From Duncaniella sp. (lineage in GTDB: Bacteria; Bacteroidota; Bacteroidia; Bacteroidales; Muribaculaceae): 64,000 nt of DNA. Both the position numbers and the translations under genes were made by a program. This document shows positions 7,704 through 16,681 of the stretch, one piece after another; the first letter of the stretch is position 1; every line of letters starts with the position of its first letter. The notes beneath the pieces were generated by a model. The model was not told where the DNA came from and did not search any database. It saw only the letters and a program-made list of their open reading frames with translations. The stretch spans positions 20,321-84,320 of the forward strand of contig JAIDCC010000098.1 in NCBI GenBank assembly GCA_029056055.1. Direction: 5' to 3'.

Positions 7704-9575
7704 ATGGAGAATTACGATAAACTGATTGAGGAGCGTGCGCAGGAGGTGTTTGACCTGATGCGCCCTCGTGTCACCGACTCTGAAATGGAGGCGATGCGCC
7801 GCGCGTTTGCTTTGGCTCGCGAGAAACATGCTTCGCAGAAACGTAAGACCGGTGAGCCTTACATTCTCCATCCGATAGCGGTGGCGCGTATTGCAGCCGA
7901 TGAGTTGCAGCTTGGGGCTGAGGCCGTGATGGCCGCATTCCTGCATGATGTCGTGGAGGATACCGATACGACGATTGATGACATCCGGAAGGCATTCGGC
8001 GAGGACGTGGCGTTTCTGGTGAGGGTTGTGACCAAAGAGAAGAAGGAACGCTACGAGGAGTCGAAACAGGTAGACAACTACCGCCAGATGCTGGGGGCAG
8101 TGGAATATGATATCCGAGCGCTTCTCGTGAAGCTTGCCGACCGTCTCCACAACATGCGTACACTTTCGTCGATGCGTCCCGACAAGCAGATGAAGATAGC
8201 GGGAGAGACGGATTATTTCTATGCGCCGTTGGCAAACAGGCTGGGTCTTTACCACGTTAAGACGGAGTTGGAAAATCTGAGTCTGCGTTTCCGCTGTCCG
8301 CACGAATACGCTGAAATTGACGAAGCGATAAAGCGCGACGAAGCTGCTCAGCATGACCGTCTGGCGCGTTTTTGCAAACAGATTAAGGAGACTCTTTCCG
8401 AGGCTGGAATTGATGTGACGGTATACGTGGAATACCGCAAGCCTTATAGCGTGTGGCGCAAGATGCGCAAGTATGGCGACGATTTCAACCACCTTAAGTA
8501 CCGTCATTTCACGGAGGTGATTTTCACGTGTCCTCCCGGAGTGAGCGAGAAGGACATGGCACTGCGCTGCTATTCGGTACTCACCAATCGGTTCAAGGAG
8601 AAACCGGGGGGAATTGTCAACTACATTGATTCGCCTAAGGAAAACGGCTATCAGAGTTTCCACGTCAAGTTGCTGGCCGACTTCGGACGCTGGCAGGAGG
8701 TGCATCTCAGCAGCAAGCGAATGATACGCGCCTCGCAACTCGGGTGTGTGGCCGAGCAGGAAGAGGACAATATCCATCGTTGGATTGAAAAGTTCAAGGG
8801 GGTGTTGCGCGACGTGGCGCAGCAGGGTAAAGACGGCACGAGTTTCATTGACAATGTCGTGGCAGCATTTTACAATGACGACATTATGACTTTCACACCA
8901 AAGGGAAAGCCTGTGGTTTTGCCGCAACGTTCGACCGTGCTCGACTTTGCCTACGAGGTGCATTCGCGTCTGGGCGAGAAGGCGAAGTATGCGCGCGTCA
9001 ACGGCTACCTGTCGTCGGTCAAAGCACCGCTGCACAGAGGCGACGTCGTGGAAATTTTCACCGACGAGTCGGTGCATCCTCAGAAAGACTGGCTCGACAG
9101 CGTGGTGAGCTACAAGGCACGCAAAGCCATTCGCAACTATCTCGCGCGACAGCCCAAGAAACCTTACAAGAGATGTGACTGCTGCCATCCTATTCCTTCG
9201 GAGGAGGTGATAGGTTTCCGTGAGCGTACGGGCGAAATCATGCTCCACAAGCGCGATTGTCCTATCGTGATACGCCTGGCCTCGCAGTGGGGCGATTCGA
9301 TTGAGTCGGTGGAATTTCTGCCTGATGAGACGCTTTATCCCGTAACGATAGTGGTGAAGGCGGTCGACCGCTATCATCTGTTTATCGACCTCGTAGATTG
9401 CATTACAAACCGCTTGCATCTCACCATCAATAGTTTTAACACCGACACCGTAGACAGCATCGTGACATGCCGAATTTCGCTCGGTGTGCATTCGGCGGCC
9501 GAACTCGACACCATCATTCAAAACATTTCGTCTATCGAGGGCGTCGACGAAGTGAAGAGGATCGTTGCGGGGTGA
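7704..9575 (+). CDS. RelA/SpoT-family protein, hydrolase intact, synthetase domain degenerate
   Basis: This is a 623-residue long RSH from ATG 7704; the track's 7686 start is a TTG. The order is HD hydrolase domain (FLHDVVEDTD about residues 79-88, KLADRLHNMRT about 141-151), synthetase domain, TGS (about 394-455), Cys-rich helical domain (CDCCHPIP) and ACT. The hydrolase motifs look complete. In the synthetase domain the usual RxKxxYS reads EYRKPYS, the Mg-binding Asp of the DxxAxR block falls on Tyr (HLKYRHFTEV) and its Arg on Glu, and ExQxRT reads EVHLSS, although GYQSFH is kept. I infer a (p)ppGpp hydrolase that cannot make the alarmone; a second, complete RSH should exist elsewhere. It ends 4 bases from the convergent MATE gene. 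Confidence 0.88.
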   Translation: MENYDKLIEERAQEVFDLMRPRVTDSEMEAMRRAFALAREKHASQKRKTGEPYILHPIAVARIAADELQLGAEAVMAAFLHDVVEDTDTTIDDIRKAFGEDVAFLVRVVTKEKKERYEESKQVDNYRQMLGAVEYDIRALLVKLADRLHNMRTLSSMRPDKQMKIAGETDYFYAPLANRLGLYHVKTELENLSLRFRCPHEYAEIDEAIKRDEAAQHDRLARFCKQIKETLSEAGIDVTVYVEYRKPYSVWRKMRKYGDDFNHLKYRHFTEVIFTCPPGVSEKDMALRCYSVLTNRFKEKPGGIVNYIDSPKENGYQSFHVKLLADFGRWQEVHLSSKRMIRASQLGCVAEQEEDNIHRWIEKFKGVLRDVAQQGKDGTSFIDNVVAAFYNDDIMTFTPKGKPVVLPQRSTVLDFAYEVHSRLGEKAKYARVNGYLSSVKAPLHRGDVVEIFTDESVHPQKDWLDSVVSYKARKAIRNYLARQPKKPYKRCDCCHPIPSEEVIGFRERTGEIMLHKRDCPIVIRLASQWGDSIESVEFLPDETLYPVTIVVKAVDRYHLFIDLVDCITNRLHLTINSFNTDTVDSIVTCRISLGVHSAAELDTIIQNISSIEGVDEVKRIVAG

Positions 9576-9579
9576 TTTG

Positions 9580-10872
9580 TCAGAGAGGGGAGTGGCGTTT
9601 CCACAGCAAGTGGAGTATGACTCCGCGGACGGCAAGGTAGAGGGCGAAGGCGAGCCACAGCCCATGATTTTCTAAGCGTGGCGACAGAAAGAAGTATGCC
9701 GCGAAGAAGACTATCATTGCACCGCCCACTGAGAAAAGCATGTCACGGGTGCGCGTCGCGCCGATAAAGATGCCGTCCCATGTAAACGCCATAAACCCGG
9801 CCATGGGAATGACGGCAGCCCAATAGACGTAGTCTGACGCCGCATCCCGTATGCCTGCATCATCGGTCATGAAATTAAGAAGGAAGTCGCCTGCGAAAAG
9901 GTATATGACAGAAAACACCAGGGCAGTAACTGTGCCGATGCGCAGGAGCGCCCGGACGTTCTCAGACAGAGCCGCGGCATCTCGGCGACCTATGCAATTT
10001 CCGGCAATAGACTCGCCGGCGAAAGCGAAACCGTCCATGAAATAAGAAAACATGCTGAAAAACTGCATCAGAAGCAGATTGACCGCAAGAATGGCACTTC
10101 CCTGCGAGGCACCGGCACGTGTGAACCACACCGTGACACAAATCAGGCAAAGCGTGCGCAGAAGGATATTTATGTTGACCGTCGCGTAGCTGCGAAGCCC
10201 TGCGCGTTGCAGCACATTGCGGAGCGACACACGGCGCGGTTGATAGCGAAACACAATCACCAACACTCCTGCGACAGCGCCAATCCACTGGGCTGAGAGC
10301 GTGCCGTAAGCAACCCCCTCGATTTTGAGCCCGAGCCCGTAGACCAGGAAAAGACTTATCAGAATGTTGGAAACATTGATGAGTGTGGAAATCCACATCG
10401 GCGACCGAGCATCCGACTGACCGAGAAACCATCCGGTGAACGTGTAGTTGAGAAGCACGGCGGGAGCGCCCCAGATGAGAATGTAGAAATAGCGTGCGGC
10501 GTAAAGGTCGGTGCCGGAAGGGACATCCATTACGGAGAGACCCAGTCGGCAAACGATTCCCTGAAGTAAAATGAGAATAGCCGAAGCTGCCAGACTGACC
10601 GTCACCCCTCGCCAGAGCACCTGTGCCACGGCTTCGTGGTCGGAGGCTCCGTTAGCCTGCGCCGTGAGTCCGGAAGCGCCCATGCGCAGGAATGCGAATA
10701 GCCAGTAAATCATGTTGAACATCGACCCGCCTACCGCAATGGCGGCAATGAAGAGTTGGTCCCCCAAATGACCAACAATCACCACGTCGAGCAGCGAGAG
10801 CAGCGGCGTGGTGATGTTGGTGATGATTGAAGGGACAGCTATGCGGATAATATCGCGATAGATGCCTTTCAC
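9580..10872 (-). CDS. MATE family efflux transporter (DinF-like)
   Basis: A 430-residue inner-membrane protein has about 12 hydrophobic segments arranged as two similar halves, starting MKGIYRDIIRIAVPSIITNITTPLLSLLDVVIVGHLG. The conserved N-terminal pattern with P-S-I...D-x-x-x-x-G-H-L-G is typical of MATE/DinF transporters, which expel cationic drugs or organic compounds using Na+ or H+ gradients. The substrate is unknown. The start lies 7 bases after the OPT gene stop, so the two are probably cotranscribed. Confidence 0.9.
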   Translation of the reverse strand: MKGIYRDIIRIAVPSIITNITTPLLSLLDVVIVGHLGDQLFIAAIAVGGSMFNMIYWLFAFLRMGASGLTAQANGASDHEAVAQVLWRGVTVSLAASAILILLQGIVCRLGLSVMDVPSGTDLYAARYFYILIWGAPAVLLNYTFTGWFLGQSDARSPMWISTLINVSNILISLFLVYGLGLKIEGVAYGTLSAQWIGAVAGVLVIVFRYQPRRVSLRNVLQRAGLRSYATVNINILLRTLCLICVTVWFTRAGASQGSAILAVNLLLMQFFSMFSYFMDGFAFAGESIAGNCIGRRDAAALSENVRALLRIGTVTALVFSVIYLFAGDFLLNFMTDDAGIRDAASDYVYWAAVIPMAGFMAFTWDGIFIGATRTRDMLFSVGGAMIVFFAAYFFLSPRLENHGLWLAFALYLAVRGVILHLLWKRHSPL

Positions 10873-10879
10873 GAATATT

Positions 10880-12865
10880 TTATTTTTTAGCTTTCATCGA
10901 CTCCCGGATGAGATAGCCGATAAGAAGGAGGTAAACGACGACGGCACGCCACTGCAGAGCTACGGGCGATGCAGACGATTCAAATTCGAAACCGGCAAAT
11001 TTTGTGAGTGCCGCAAAGACACCGAAGAGCGCGCCGCCGGCTATGAGACCCGACGAGATGAGCGTACCGCGGTCGCGACGGGCAGCATTGACAGCTTCGT
11101 TGTCGGAACGCGAACCGACATACCAAGCAATGGCACCGCCGACGAGCAGAGGAGTATTGAGGCCGAGGGGAATGAACATTCCGAGGCAGAAAGCGAGCGC
11201 GGGCACACCGAGCCAGTTGAGAAGCAGTGCGAGAATAGCACCTGCCATGTAGAGAATCCACGGAGTATCACCACCCATCATGAGCGGTTCGATAACCTTA
11301 GCCATAGCATTAGCCTGCGGTGCTACGAGAGCGTTGTCGCCGGTAAAACCGTAGACATCGTTGAGAAGCATGATGACACCGCCGACAGTAGCGGCCGACA
11401 CAAGCGTGCCGAGAAATTTCCACTGCTCCTGCTTCTTAGGGGTAGAGCCGAGCCAATAACCGATTTTCAGGTCGGTGACAAAACCGCCCGCCATGGAGAG
11501 AGCCGTACAAACCACGCCACCGATTACCATAGAGGCAACGATGCCCGACGTGCCGCTCAAACCGATAGCCACGAAAATGGCCGAAGCAATGATTAGGGTC
11601 ATAAGAGTCATGCCCGAGACCGGGTTGGAGCCGACGATTGCGATGGCATTGGCTGCCACGGTGGTAAAGAGGAACGCAATGACGGTGACAACCACCCAGG
11701 CCACGAGAGCCTGCCAGAGAGTGTTGATGACGCCAAACCAGAAGAAGAGGAGAGTGGCAACGAGAGCGATGGCCACAAAGAACACTATGTGCTTCATCGA
11801 AATGTCCTGCTGCCAACGCACCGAAGTTTCCACAGCGGCTTTACCGCCCAATTCGCGACTCGCGAGACCGACGGCACCGCGAATGATGGGCCACGACTTG
11901 ACAATACCGATGATGCCGGCCATTGCGATGCCACCGATGCCTATCAGGCGGGCGTAGTCGCTAAAGATGACCTGCGGGTCAAGCGCGGCGATTTCAGCAG
12001 AGCCATACGTGCCCATGATGGGAATAAGCACCCACCAAACGAAAAGCGAGCCGGCGGTGATGATGAACGCATACTTAAGGCCGATGATGTAACCGAGACC
12101 GAGCACGGCAGCTCCGGTGTTGCACGTCAGCATCAACTTGGTTTTCGCAGCCAGAGAAGTTCCCCATTCAGTTGCCATGGTCGACAACGTGCCGGCCCAG
12201 GCGCCGAAAGTCTCTACAACGTAATCATAGATACCGCCGATGAGCGAGGCGATGACGAGCGTTTTGGCCTGACCTTCGGTGGCCGAAGCATCCTTGCCTT
12301 TCGAAAGACCGCTTGCGAGCACCTGAGTGGTGGCGGTCGCTTCGGGGAAAGGATACTTTCCGTGCATATCCTTTACGAAATACTTACGGAACGGAATGAA
12401 GAAGAGAATGCCGAGGACACCTCCGAGGAGGGAACTGAGAAATATTTGCAGGAAGTTGACCGTGATTTCCGGATACTTGGCCTGAAGGATGTAGAGCGCG
12501 GGAAGCGTGAAAATAGCGCCGGCTACGATGACGCCCGAGCATGCGCCGATAGATTGAATCATGACATTCTGACCGAGAGCATTCTTCTTGCCGAGCGCGC
12601 CCGAAAAACCAACTGCAATAATAGCGATAGGAATAGCGGCTTCGAACACCTGACCCACCTTAAGACCGAGGTAAGCGGCGGCTGCCGAGAAAATCACTGC
12701 AAGAATCAGTCCCATGCCGACGGAGTAGGGGGTCACCTCCGGATAGTCGTGGGCAGGATGCATAATCGGCCGATAATCTTCGTCGGCCGCGAGTTCGCGG
12801 AAAGCATTTTCCGGAAGCTCCACAGGGTCAACATCGTTGTCGACGTTTACTTTGTCTTTAGACAT
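10880..12865 (-). CDS. OPT family oligopeptide transporter
   Basis: A 661-residue polytopic membrane protein with about 14-16 hydrophobic stretches matches the oligopeptide transporter (OPT) superfamily: an N-terminal YRPIMHPAHDYPEVTPYSVGMGLILAVIFSAAAAYLGLKVGQ block, then a long loop with KYPFPEATATTQVLASG. OPT proteins import small peptides or metal chelates by proton coupling. The substrate cannot be told from sequence. It lies 89 bases downstream of lysA and just before the MATE gene, in the same orientation. Confidence 0.92.
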   Translation of the reverse strand: MSKDKVNVDNDVDPVELPENAFRELAADEDYRPIMHPAHDYPEVTPYSVGMGLILAVIFSAAAAYLGLKVGQVFEAAIPIAIIAVGFSGALGKKNALGQNVMIQSIGACSGVIVAGAIFTLPALYILQAKYPEITVNFLQIFLSSLLGGVLGILFFIPFRKYFVKDMHGKYPFPEATATTQVLASGLSKGKDASATEGQAKTLVIASLIGGIYDYVVETFGAWAGTLSTMATEWGTSLAAKTKLMLTCNTGAAVLGLGYIIGLKYAFIITAGSLFVWWVLIPIMGTYGSAEIAALDPQVIFSDYARLIGIGGIAMAGIIGIVKSWPIIRGAVGLASRELGGKAAVETSVRWQQDISMKHIVFFVAIALVATLLFFWFGVINTLWQALVAWVVVTVIAFLFTTVAANAIAIVGSNPVSGMTLMTLIIASAIFVAIGLSGTSGIVASMVIGGVVCTALSMAGGFVTDLKIGYWLGSTPKKQEQWKFLGTLVSAATVGGVIMLLNDVYGFTGDNALVAPQANAMAKVIEPLMMGGDTPWILYMAGAILALLLNWLGVPALAFCLGMFIPLGLNTPLLVGGAIAWYVGSRSDNEAVNAARRDRGTLISSGLIAGGALFGVFAALTKFAGFEFESSASPVALQWRAVVVYLLLIGYLIRESMKAKK

Positions 12866-12954
12866 AATGATTGGATGATGGTAAGTAAGTTAGCAGGTCG
12901 GAAAGCGAGTCTGAAAAAATCCTCCCGTTTCCAACCTGCCTGATTGAAATTTTT

Positions 12955-14106
12955 TTACATATCGGAGAAAAATGAAGCGGGAAGCTGACGGCAATTATAC
13001 CCTGAAGCCATAGCCTCGCCATAAGCGCCGGCGGAACGCAGACAAAGGAAATCACCGCGCCTGATGTAAGGCAACAGCTCACCCTTCCCAAACACATCAG
13101 ACGACTCGCACACCGGACCTACAACGTCGTAGTGGTGCAGTTCTCCATGCGGGTCAGAGATGTTTTCAATCTTGTGGTGGGCATTGTAAAGCGCCGGGCG
13201 TATGAGGTCGGTCATTCCTGCGTCGACAATAGCGAAACGCTTGGTCTCACCCTCTTTGACGTAGATGACTCTCGTCACCAACGAGCCGCACTGCGCCACG
13301 ACAGCGCGCCCCAATTCGAAATGCAGCTTCTGACCCTGGCGCAGATGCAGATGGTTGCGGAACGTCTTGAAGTAGCCCTCGAAATCGGGAATCGGACGGC
13401 GGTCGGGATCGGAATAGTCAATACCGAGACCTCCGCCGACATTGATATCTGCAAACTTGAAACCTTTCGTCTCGAGCTCGTCCTGAAGGTCGTTGATGCG
13501 CTGGCAAAGCATAATGAACGGCTCGTGCTCGGTGATTTGCGAACCGATGTGGAAGTGGAGTCCGGTGAGATTAATGTTGTTTAAATCTCGTGCACGCTCA
13601 AGCACTTTGTCGAGCATTTTCAGCGACACGCCGAATTTGTTTTCGGCCAGTCCCGTTGTGATGTACTCGTGAGTGTGGGCATCAATGTCGGGATTAACGC
13701 GGATCGCCACACGGGCGGTCACGCCCATCGAAGAAGCGATTTGATCGATTATCTCCAGCTCTGCAAGCGATTCGACGTTGAACCAGCCGATGTGCTTTTC
13801 GAGGGCGAGCCGTATTTCTTTGTCGGTCTTTCCGACACCGGCGTAGACGATTTTGTCCGGGCGGAAACCTGCCTCGATGGCAGCCGAAATTTCGCCTCCG
13901 CTCACGGCGTCAATTCCTAATCCCGATGCCTGGATTTTGCGGAGAATAACGGGATTGGCATTAGCTTTGACGGCATAGTGAACCACGAAATTCTCATCAC
14001 GAGCCGAACGCTTGATTTCCGCCAAGGTGCGGTCAAGAAGGTTGAGGTCGTAATAATAGAACGGCGTGTCTAAATTTTTAAATTCTTCTACCGGAAATCG
14101 TGTCAT
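12955..14106 (-). CDS. lysA: Diaminopimelate decarboxylase
   Basis: This 383-residue fold III PLP enzyme converts meso-DAP to L-lysine, the last step of the pathway. The PLP-binding Lys lies in HYAVKANAN (about residues 43-51); the phosphate-binding GGGLGID and the C-terminal GPVCESSD block with the active-site Cys are present. The length is slightly short of E. coli LysA (420) but normal for Bacteroidota. The gene lies 33 bases downstream of the aspartate kinase gene, so first and last steps of lysine synthesis are paired. dapL and dapF lie 45 kb away in this window. Confidence 0.95.
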   Translation of the reverse strand: MTRFPVEEFKNLDTPFYYYDLNLLDRTLAEIKRSARDENFVVHYAVKANANPVILRKIQASGLGIDAVSGGEISAAIEAGFRPDKIVYAGVGKTDKEIRLALEKHIGWFNVESLAELEIIDQIASSMGVTARVAIRVNPDIDAHTHEYITTGLAENKFGVSLKMLDKVLERARDLNNINLTGLHFHIGSQITEHEPFIMLCQRINDLQDELETKGFKFADINVGGGLGIDYSDPDRRPIPDFEGYFKTFRNHLHLRQGQKLHFELGRAVVAQCGSLVTRVIYVKEGETKRFAIVDAGMTDLIRPALYNAHHKIENISDPHGELHHYDVVGPVCESSDVFGKGELLPYIRRGDFLCLRSAGAYGEAMASGYNCRQLPASFFSDM

Positions 14107-14139
14107 TGTTGTTCCTTTTCGAAATCAGATGATACGTGG

Positions 14140-15456
14140 TTATGTGAAAAGATATTCGCTCAGGCGGTTGAGAGCCTCCACCTTATCCTCCTTACGGATG
14201 AGGAAGGAGATGTTGTAGTTGGAACCGCCGTAGCTAATCATTCTGACCGGGAGGTCTTTGAGAGCCTCCATCGCGCGGGCCTCATATCCTGTGTTGGTCC
14301 AGTCCATGTTGCCCACGACGCAGATGATTACCATGTCGCGGTCTACGGTCACAGTACCATACTGCTTGAGGTCGGCCACGATTTCAGGAAGGAAACGTTC
14401 CGAGTCGATAGTAAGCGACACACCAACCTCGCTCGTCGCAATCATATCGATAGGAGTCTTGTATTTCTCGAACGTCTCGAAGACGCGGGTGAGGAAGCCA
14501 TAGGCGAGGAGCATTCGCGAGCTCTTGATTTTGATGGCTATGACATTGTCTTTTGCAGCCACGGCCTTGATGGCGGGCTCAGTCACGTTGTTATAGATGA
14601 GCGTGCCGTGAGCCTCGGGATCCATCGTGTTTAGCAGTCTGACGGGAATGTTGTTGACCTTCGCGGGCAGCACACACGTCGGGTGAAGGATTTTCGCACC
14701 GAAGTAGGCGAGCTCGGCAGCCTCTTCAAAATGAAGTTCCGAAACGGGACGGGTGTTTTCAACGAAACGGGGGTCGTTGTTGTGCATACCGTCGATATCG
14801 GTCCAGATTTCAATCTCGTCGGCCTCAATAGCGGCTCCAATGAGCGACGCCGTGTAGTCCGACCCTCCGCGCTGAAGGTTGTCAATCTCTCCGCGGTCGT
14901 TGCGGCAGATGAAGCCCTGAGTGACGTAGATTTCCGCGTCGGCATATTTGTCGAGTAGGGGCTTGATGTTCAGACGGATATGCTTTGTATCCGGCTCTCC
15001 GTTCTGGCCTGTCTTCATGAATTCGAGAGCCGGAAGCTGTTCGGCATAGATGCCGCGCTCGTTGAGCAGGAGAACCATCATCATCACGCTCATCATTTCG
15101 CCCTGCGCGAGGATGATTTTTTCCTCGACAGGTGTGAAGGAGTCGCGTGTAGTAAACGAACGGATATAGTTAAACGTCGCCTTGATTTCTTTCAAAGCGC
15201 GTTCACGGGTTTCGTGTTTATCGTAGAGTGCCGGGATGGTCTTGAGATATTTCGACTCAAGCAGATTGATAGTCTCTTTAGCACCGTTGGGATTACCCTT
15301 ATACAGATAATCGGCAATCTCGACGAGAGCGTTGGTAGTGCCCGACATGGCCGAAAGCACTATGATGTTTTTTCCGCGGGGTGCGACAAGGTCGGCTACG
15401 TGGCGAATACGTTCGGCCGATCCGACCGATGTTCCTCCGAATTTAAGAACTTTCAT
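14140..15456 (-). CDS. lysC: Aspartate kinase
   Basis: This 438-residue monofunctional aspartokinase phosphorylates L-aspartate, the first step to lysine, DAP, threonine and methionine. It begins with the signature KFGGTSVGS and carries the RGGSDYTASLIG block (about residues 195-206). The C-terminal third holds two ACT-type regulatory repeats (VIAIKIKSS..., VIICVVGNMDWT...), so feedback control by an end product such as lysine is likely. It is first in an operon with lysA. I looked for a lysine riboswitch in the leader and found none. Confidence 0.95.
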   Translation of the reverse strand: MKVLKFGGTSVGSAERIRHVADLVAPRGKNIIVLSAMSGTTNALVEIADYLYKGNPNGAKETINLLESKYLKTIPALYDKHETRERALKEIKATFNYIRSFTTRDSFTPVEEKIILAQGEMMSVMMMVLLLNERGIYAEQLPALEFMKTGQNGEPDTKHIRLNIKPLLDKYADAEIYVTQGFICRNDRGEIDNLQRGGSDYTASLIGAAIEADEIEIWTDIDGMHNNDPRFVENTRPVSELHFEEAAELAYFGAKILHPTCVLPAKVNNIPVRLLNTMDPEAHGTLIYNNVTEPAIKAVAAKDNVIAIKIKSSRMLLAYGFLTRVFETFEKYKTPIDMIATSEVGVSLTIDSERFLPEIVADLKQYGTVTVDRDMVIICVVGNMDWTNTGYEARAMEALKDLPVRMISYGGSNYNISFLIRKEDKVEALNRLSEYLFT

Positions 15457-15493
15457 ACGTTGATGATTTAGGCGCTTTCACGCAATTTCGCTA

Positions 15494-15501
15494 CAAAATT
15501 A
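15494..15501 (-). promoter_or_regulatory. Probable -7 element for lysC-lysA
   Basis: The minus strand reads TAATTTTG, a full match to TAnnTTTG, 37 bases before the lysC ATG. No clear -33 TTTG is seen at the right distance. The 219-base gap between lysC and rnz holds nothing else I can support. Confidence 0.5.
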
Positions 15502-15675
15502 CGAAAAAAAATCCAATCACCATACGAAAGAGTTAAATCTTTTTACAAAAAGACAACCAAAAGCCCGATTTAGGTAGATTAATGCTCTCACGAGCAAGCA
15601 ATGAGAATAAAAATGCTTGGTTTTGAGTCGGAAATCAAAAATTAGCACCATGGAAGAGGTTCCCTCTCCCGCAGC

Positions 15676-16596
15676 CTACAACAGGTCCATTCTCAAGCCT
15701 TCGTTTGCAAGAACGGTATTCGGAAAGATTTCTTTCGCCTGGTCGAGAAGCAACAGCTCTCCCTCGACATAGCGTTTTGAGAAATGACCGATAATCAATT
15801 GTTTCGCACCGGCATCGCGAGCTGTCTCGGCAGCCTGAACTGAAGTGGAGTGTCCGCGTTCGCGGGCCAGCGCAGCCAGTGAGTGGTCGTAGGTCGCCTC
15901 ATGGTAAACGGTATTGACACCGGAGATATCTTCAGCAATTTTAGCGTTCGGCATGGTGTCAGAGCAATAGGCGTAGCTCATCTGTGGGTCGGGTGCGGTC
16001 GTCAGCGCAGCGTTCGGGATGACGACACCGTTCTCCGTGACGAAGTCGGCACCATTCTTTATGTCGTTAAGTCGGGCGACAGGGATATTATGAAATTTCA
16101 CCATATCGCCGATGAGATGACGCGGTTTCGGCTTTTCCTCAAACACGAATCCTGTGCAGTCAATTCTGTGATAGAGCGGGAAGGTCCTGACAGTAATGCC
16201 ATTGTCTTCGTAAATCACTCTACGCTCACCGGGCGTCAGTTCGTCATAGATGATTTCGAAAGGCGACTGGCGGCAAAAGTAGTCTGTCACCTGCTTCAGA
16301 ATTTTCGCTCCTTCCTTAAAGACATGTATCGTGACAGCTCCACCCGTCTGGTGCAAGCCCATAGTGGAAAGCAGACCGGGCAACCCGAACACATGGTCGC
16401 CGTGTAGATGAGAAATGAAAATGTGGCTGAGACGGTTGAATTTAAGTCCCATTTTCCTGAAGGAAGTCTGCGCCCCTTCGCCGCAGTCAATCATAAAGAG
16501 TTTGTCGCGGAAATCAATCACCTGACACGACGGCTGGTGTCGTGCCGAGGGAGTTGCCGAGCCGCAACCGAGGATATTTACTCTGAATTTTGCCAT
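15676..16596 (-). CDS. rnz: Ribonuclease Z
   Basis: A 306-residue short-form tRNA 3'-endonuclease of the metallo-beta-lactamase fold. The zinc motif HLHGDH is at about residues 64-69, preceded by LGCGSATPS at the N-terminus, with downstream His ligands (HEATYDHS, GHFSKRY). It removes 3' trailers from tRNA precursors; tRNA genes without an encoded CCA, such as the tRNA-Ser in this window, need this activity. It is a single gene, 85 bases downstream of galK. Confidence 0.95.
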   Translation of the reverse strand: MAKFRVNILGCGSATPSARHQPSCQVIDFRDKLFMIDCGEGAQTSFRKMGLKFNRLSHIFISHLHGDHVFGLPGLLSTMGLHQTGGAVTIHVFKEGAKILKQVTDYFCRQSPFEIIYDELTPGERRVIYEDNGITVRTFPLYHRIDCTGFVFEEKPKPRHLIGDMVKFHNIPVARLNDIKNGADFVTENGVVIPNAALTTAPDPQMSYAYCSDTMPNAKIAEDISGVNTVYHEATYDHSLAALARERGHSTSVQAAETARDAGAKQLIIGHFSKRYVEGELLLLDQAKEIFPNTVLANEGLRMDLL

Positions 16597-16621
16597 GAAG
16601 ACAGAAGGAAAAGGGGAAAGT

Positions 16622-16649
16622 GTGAGGCGGACGCGATTGTCCGCCTCAC
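16622..16649 (-). terminator. Hairpin terminator after galK
   Basis: An 11-bp perfect stem GTGAGGCGGAC/GTCCGCCTCAC with a 6-base loop lies 33 bases after the galK stop. The minus-strand tail is only moderately T-rich (ACTTTCCCCTTTTCC), so efficiency may be modest. Confidence 0.55.
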
Positions 16650-16681
16650 TGATTAGGTCTTTTGTGCCGGTCTGACGGGGA

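Noticed and set aside
7434-9665. 743-residue minus-strand ORF opposite the RSH gene
   Set aside because: It is a shadow of the plus-strand RSH gene, which has clear domain motifs; the antisense translation has no recognisable feature and also runs through the tRNA-Ser region.
15457-15675. Possible lysine riboswitch upstream of lysC
   Set aside because: Only a promoter box and AT-rich sequence are seen; the conserved L-box stems are not present.
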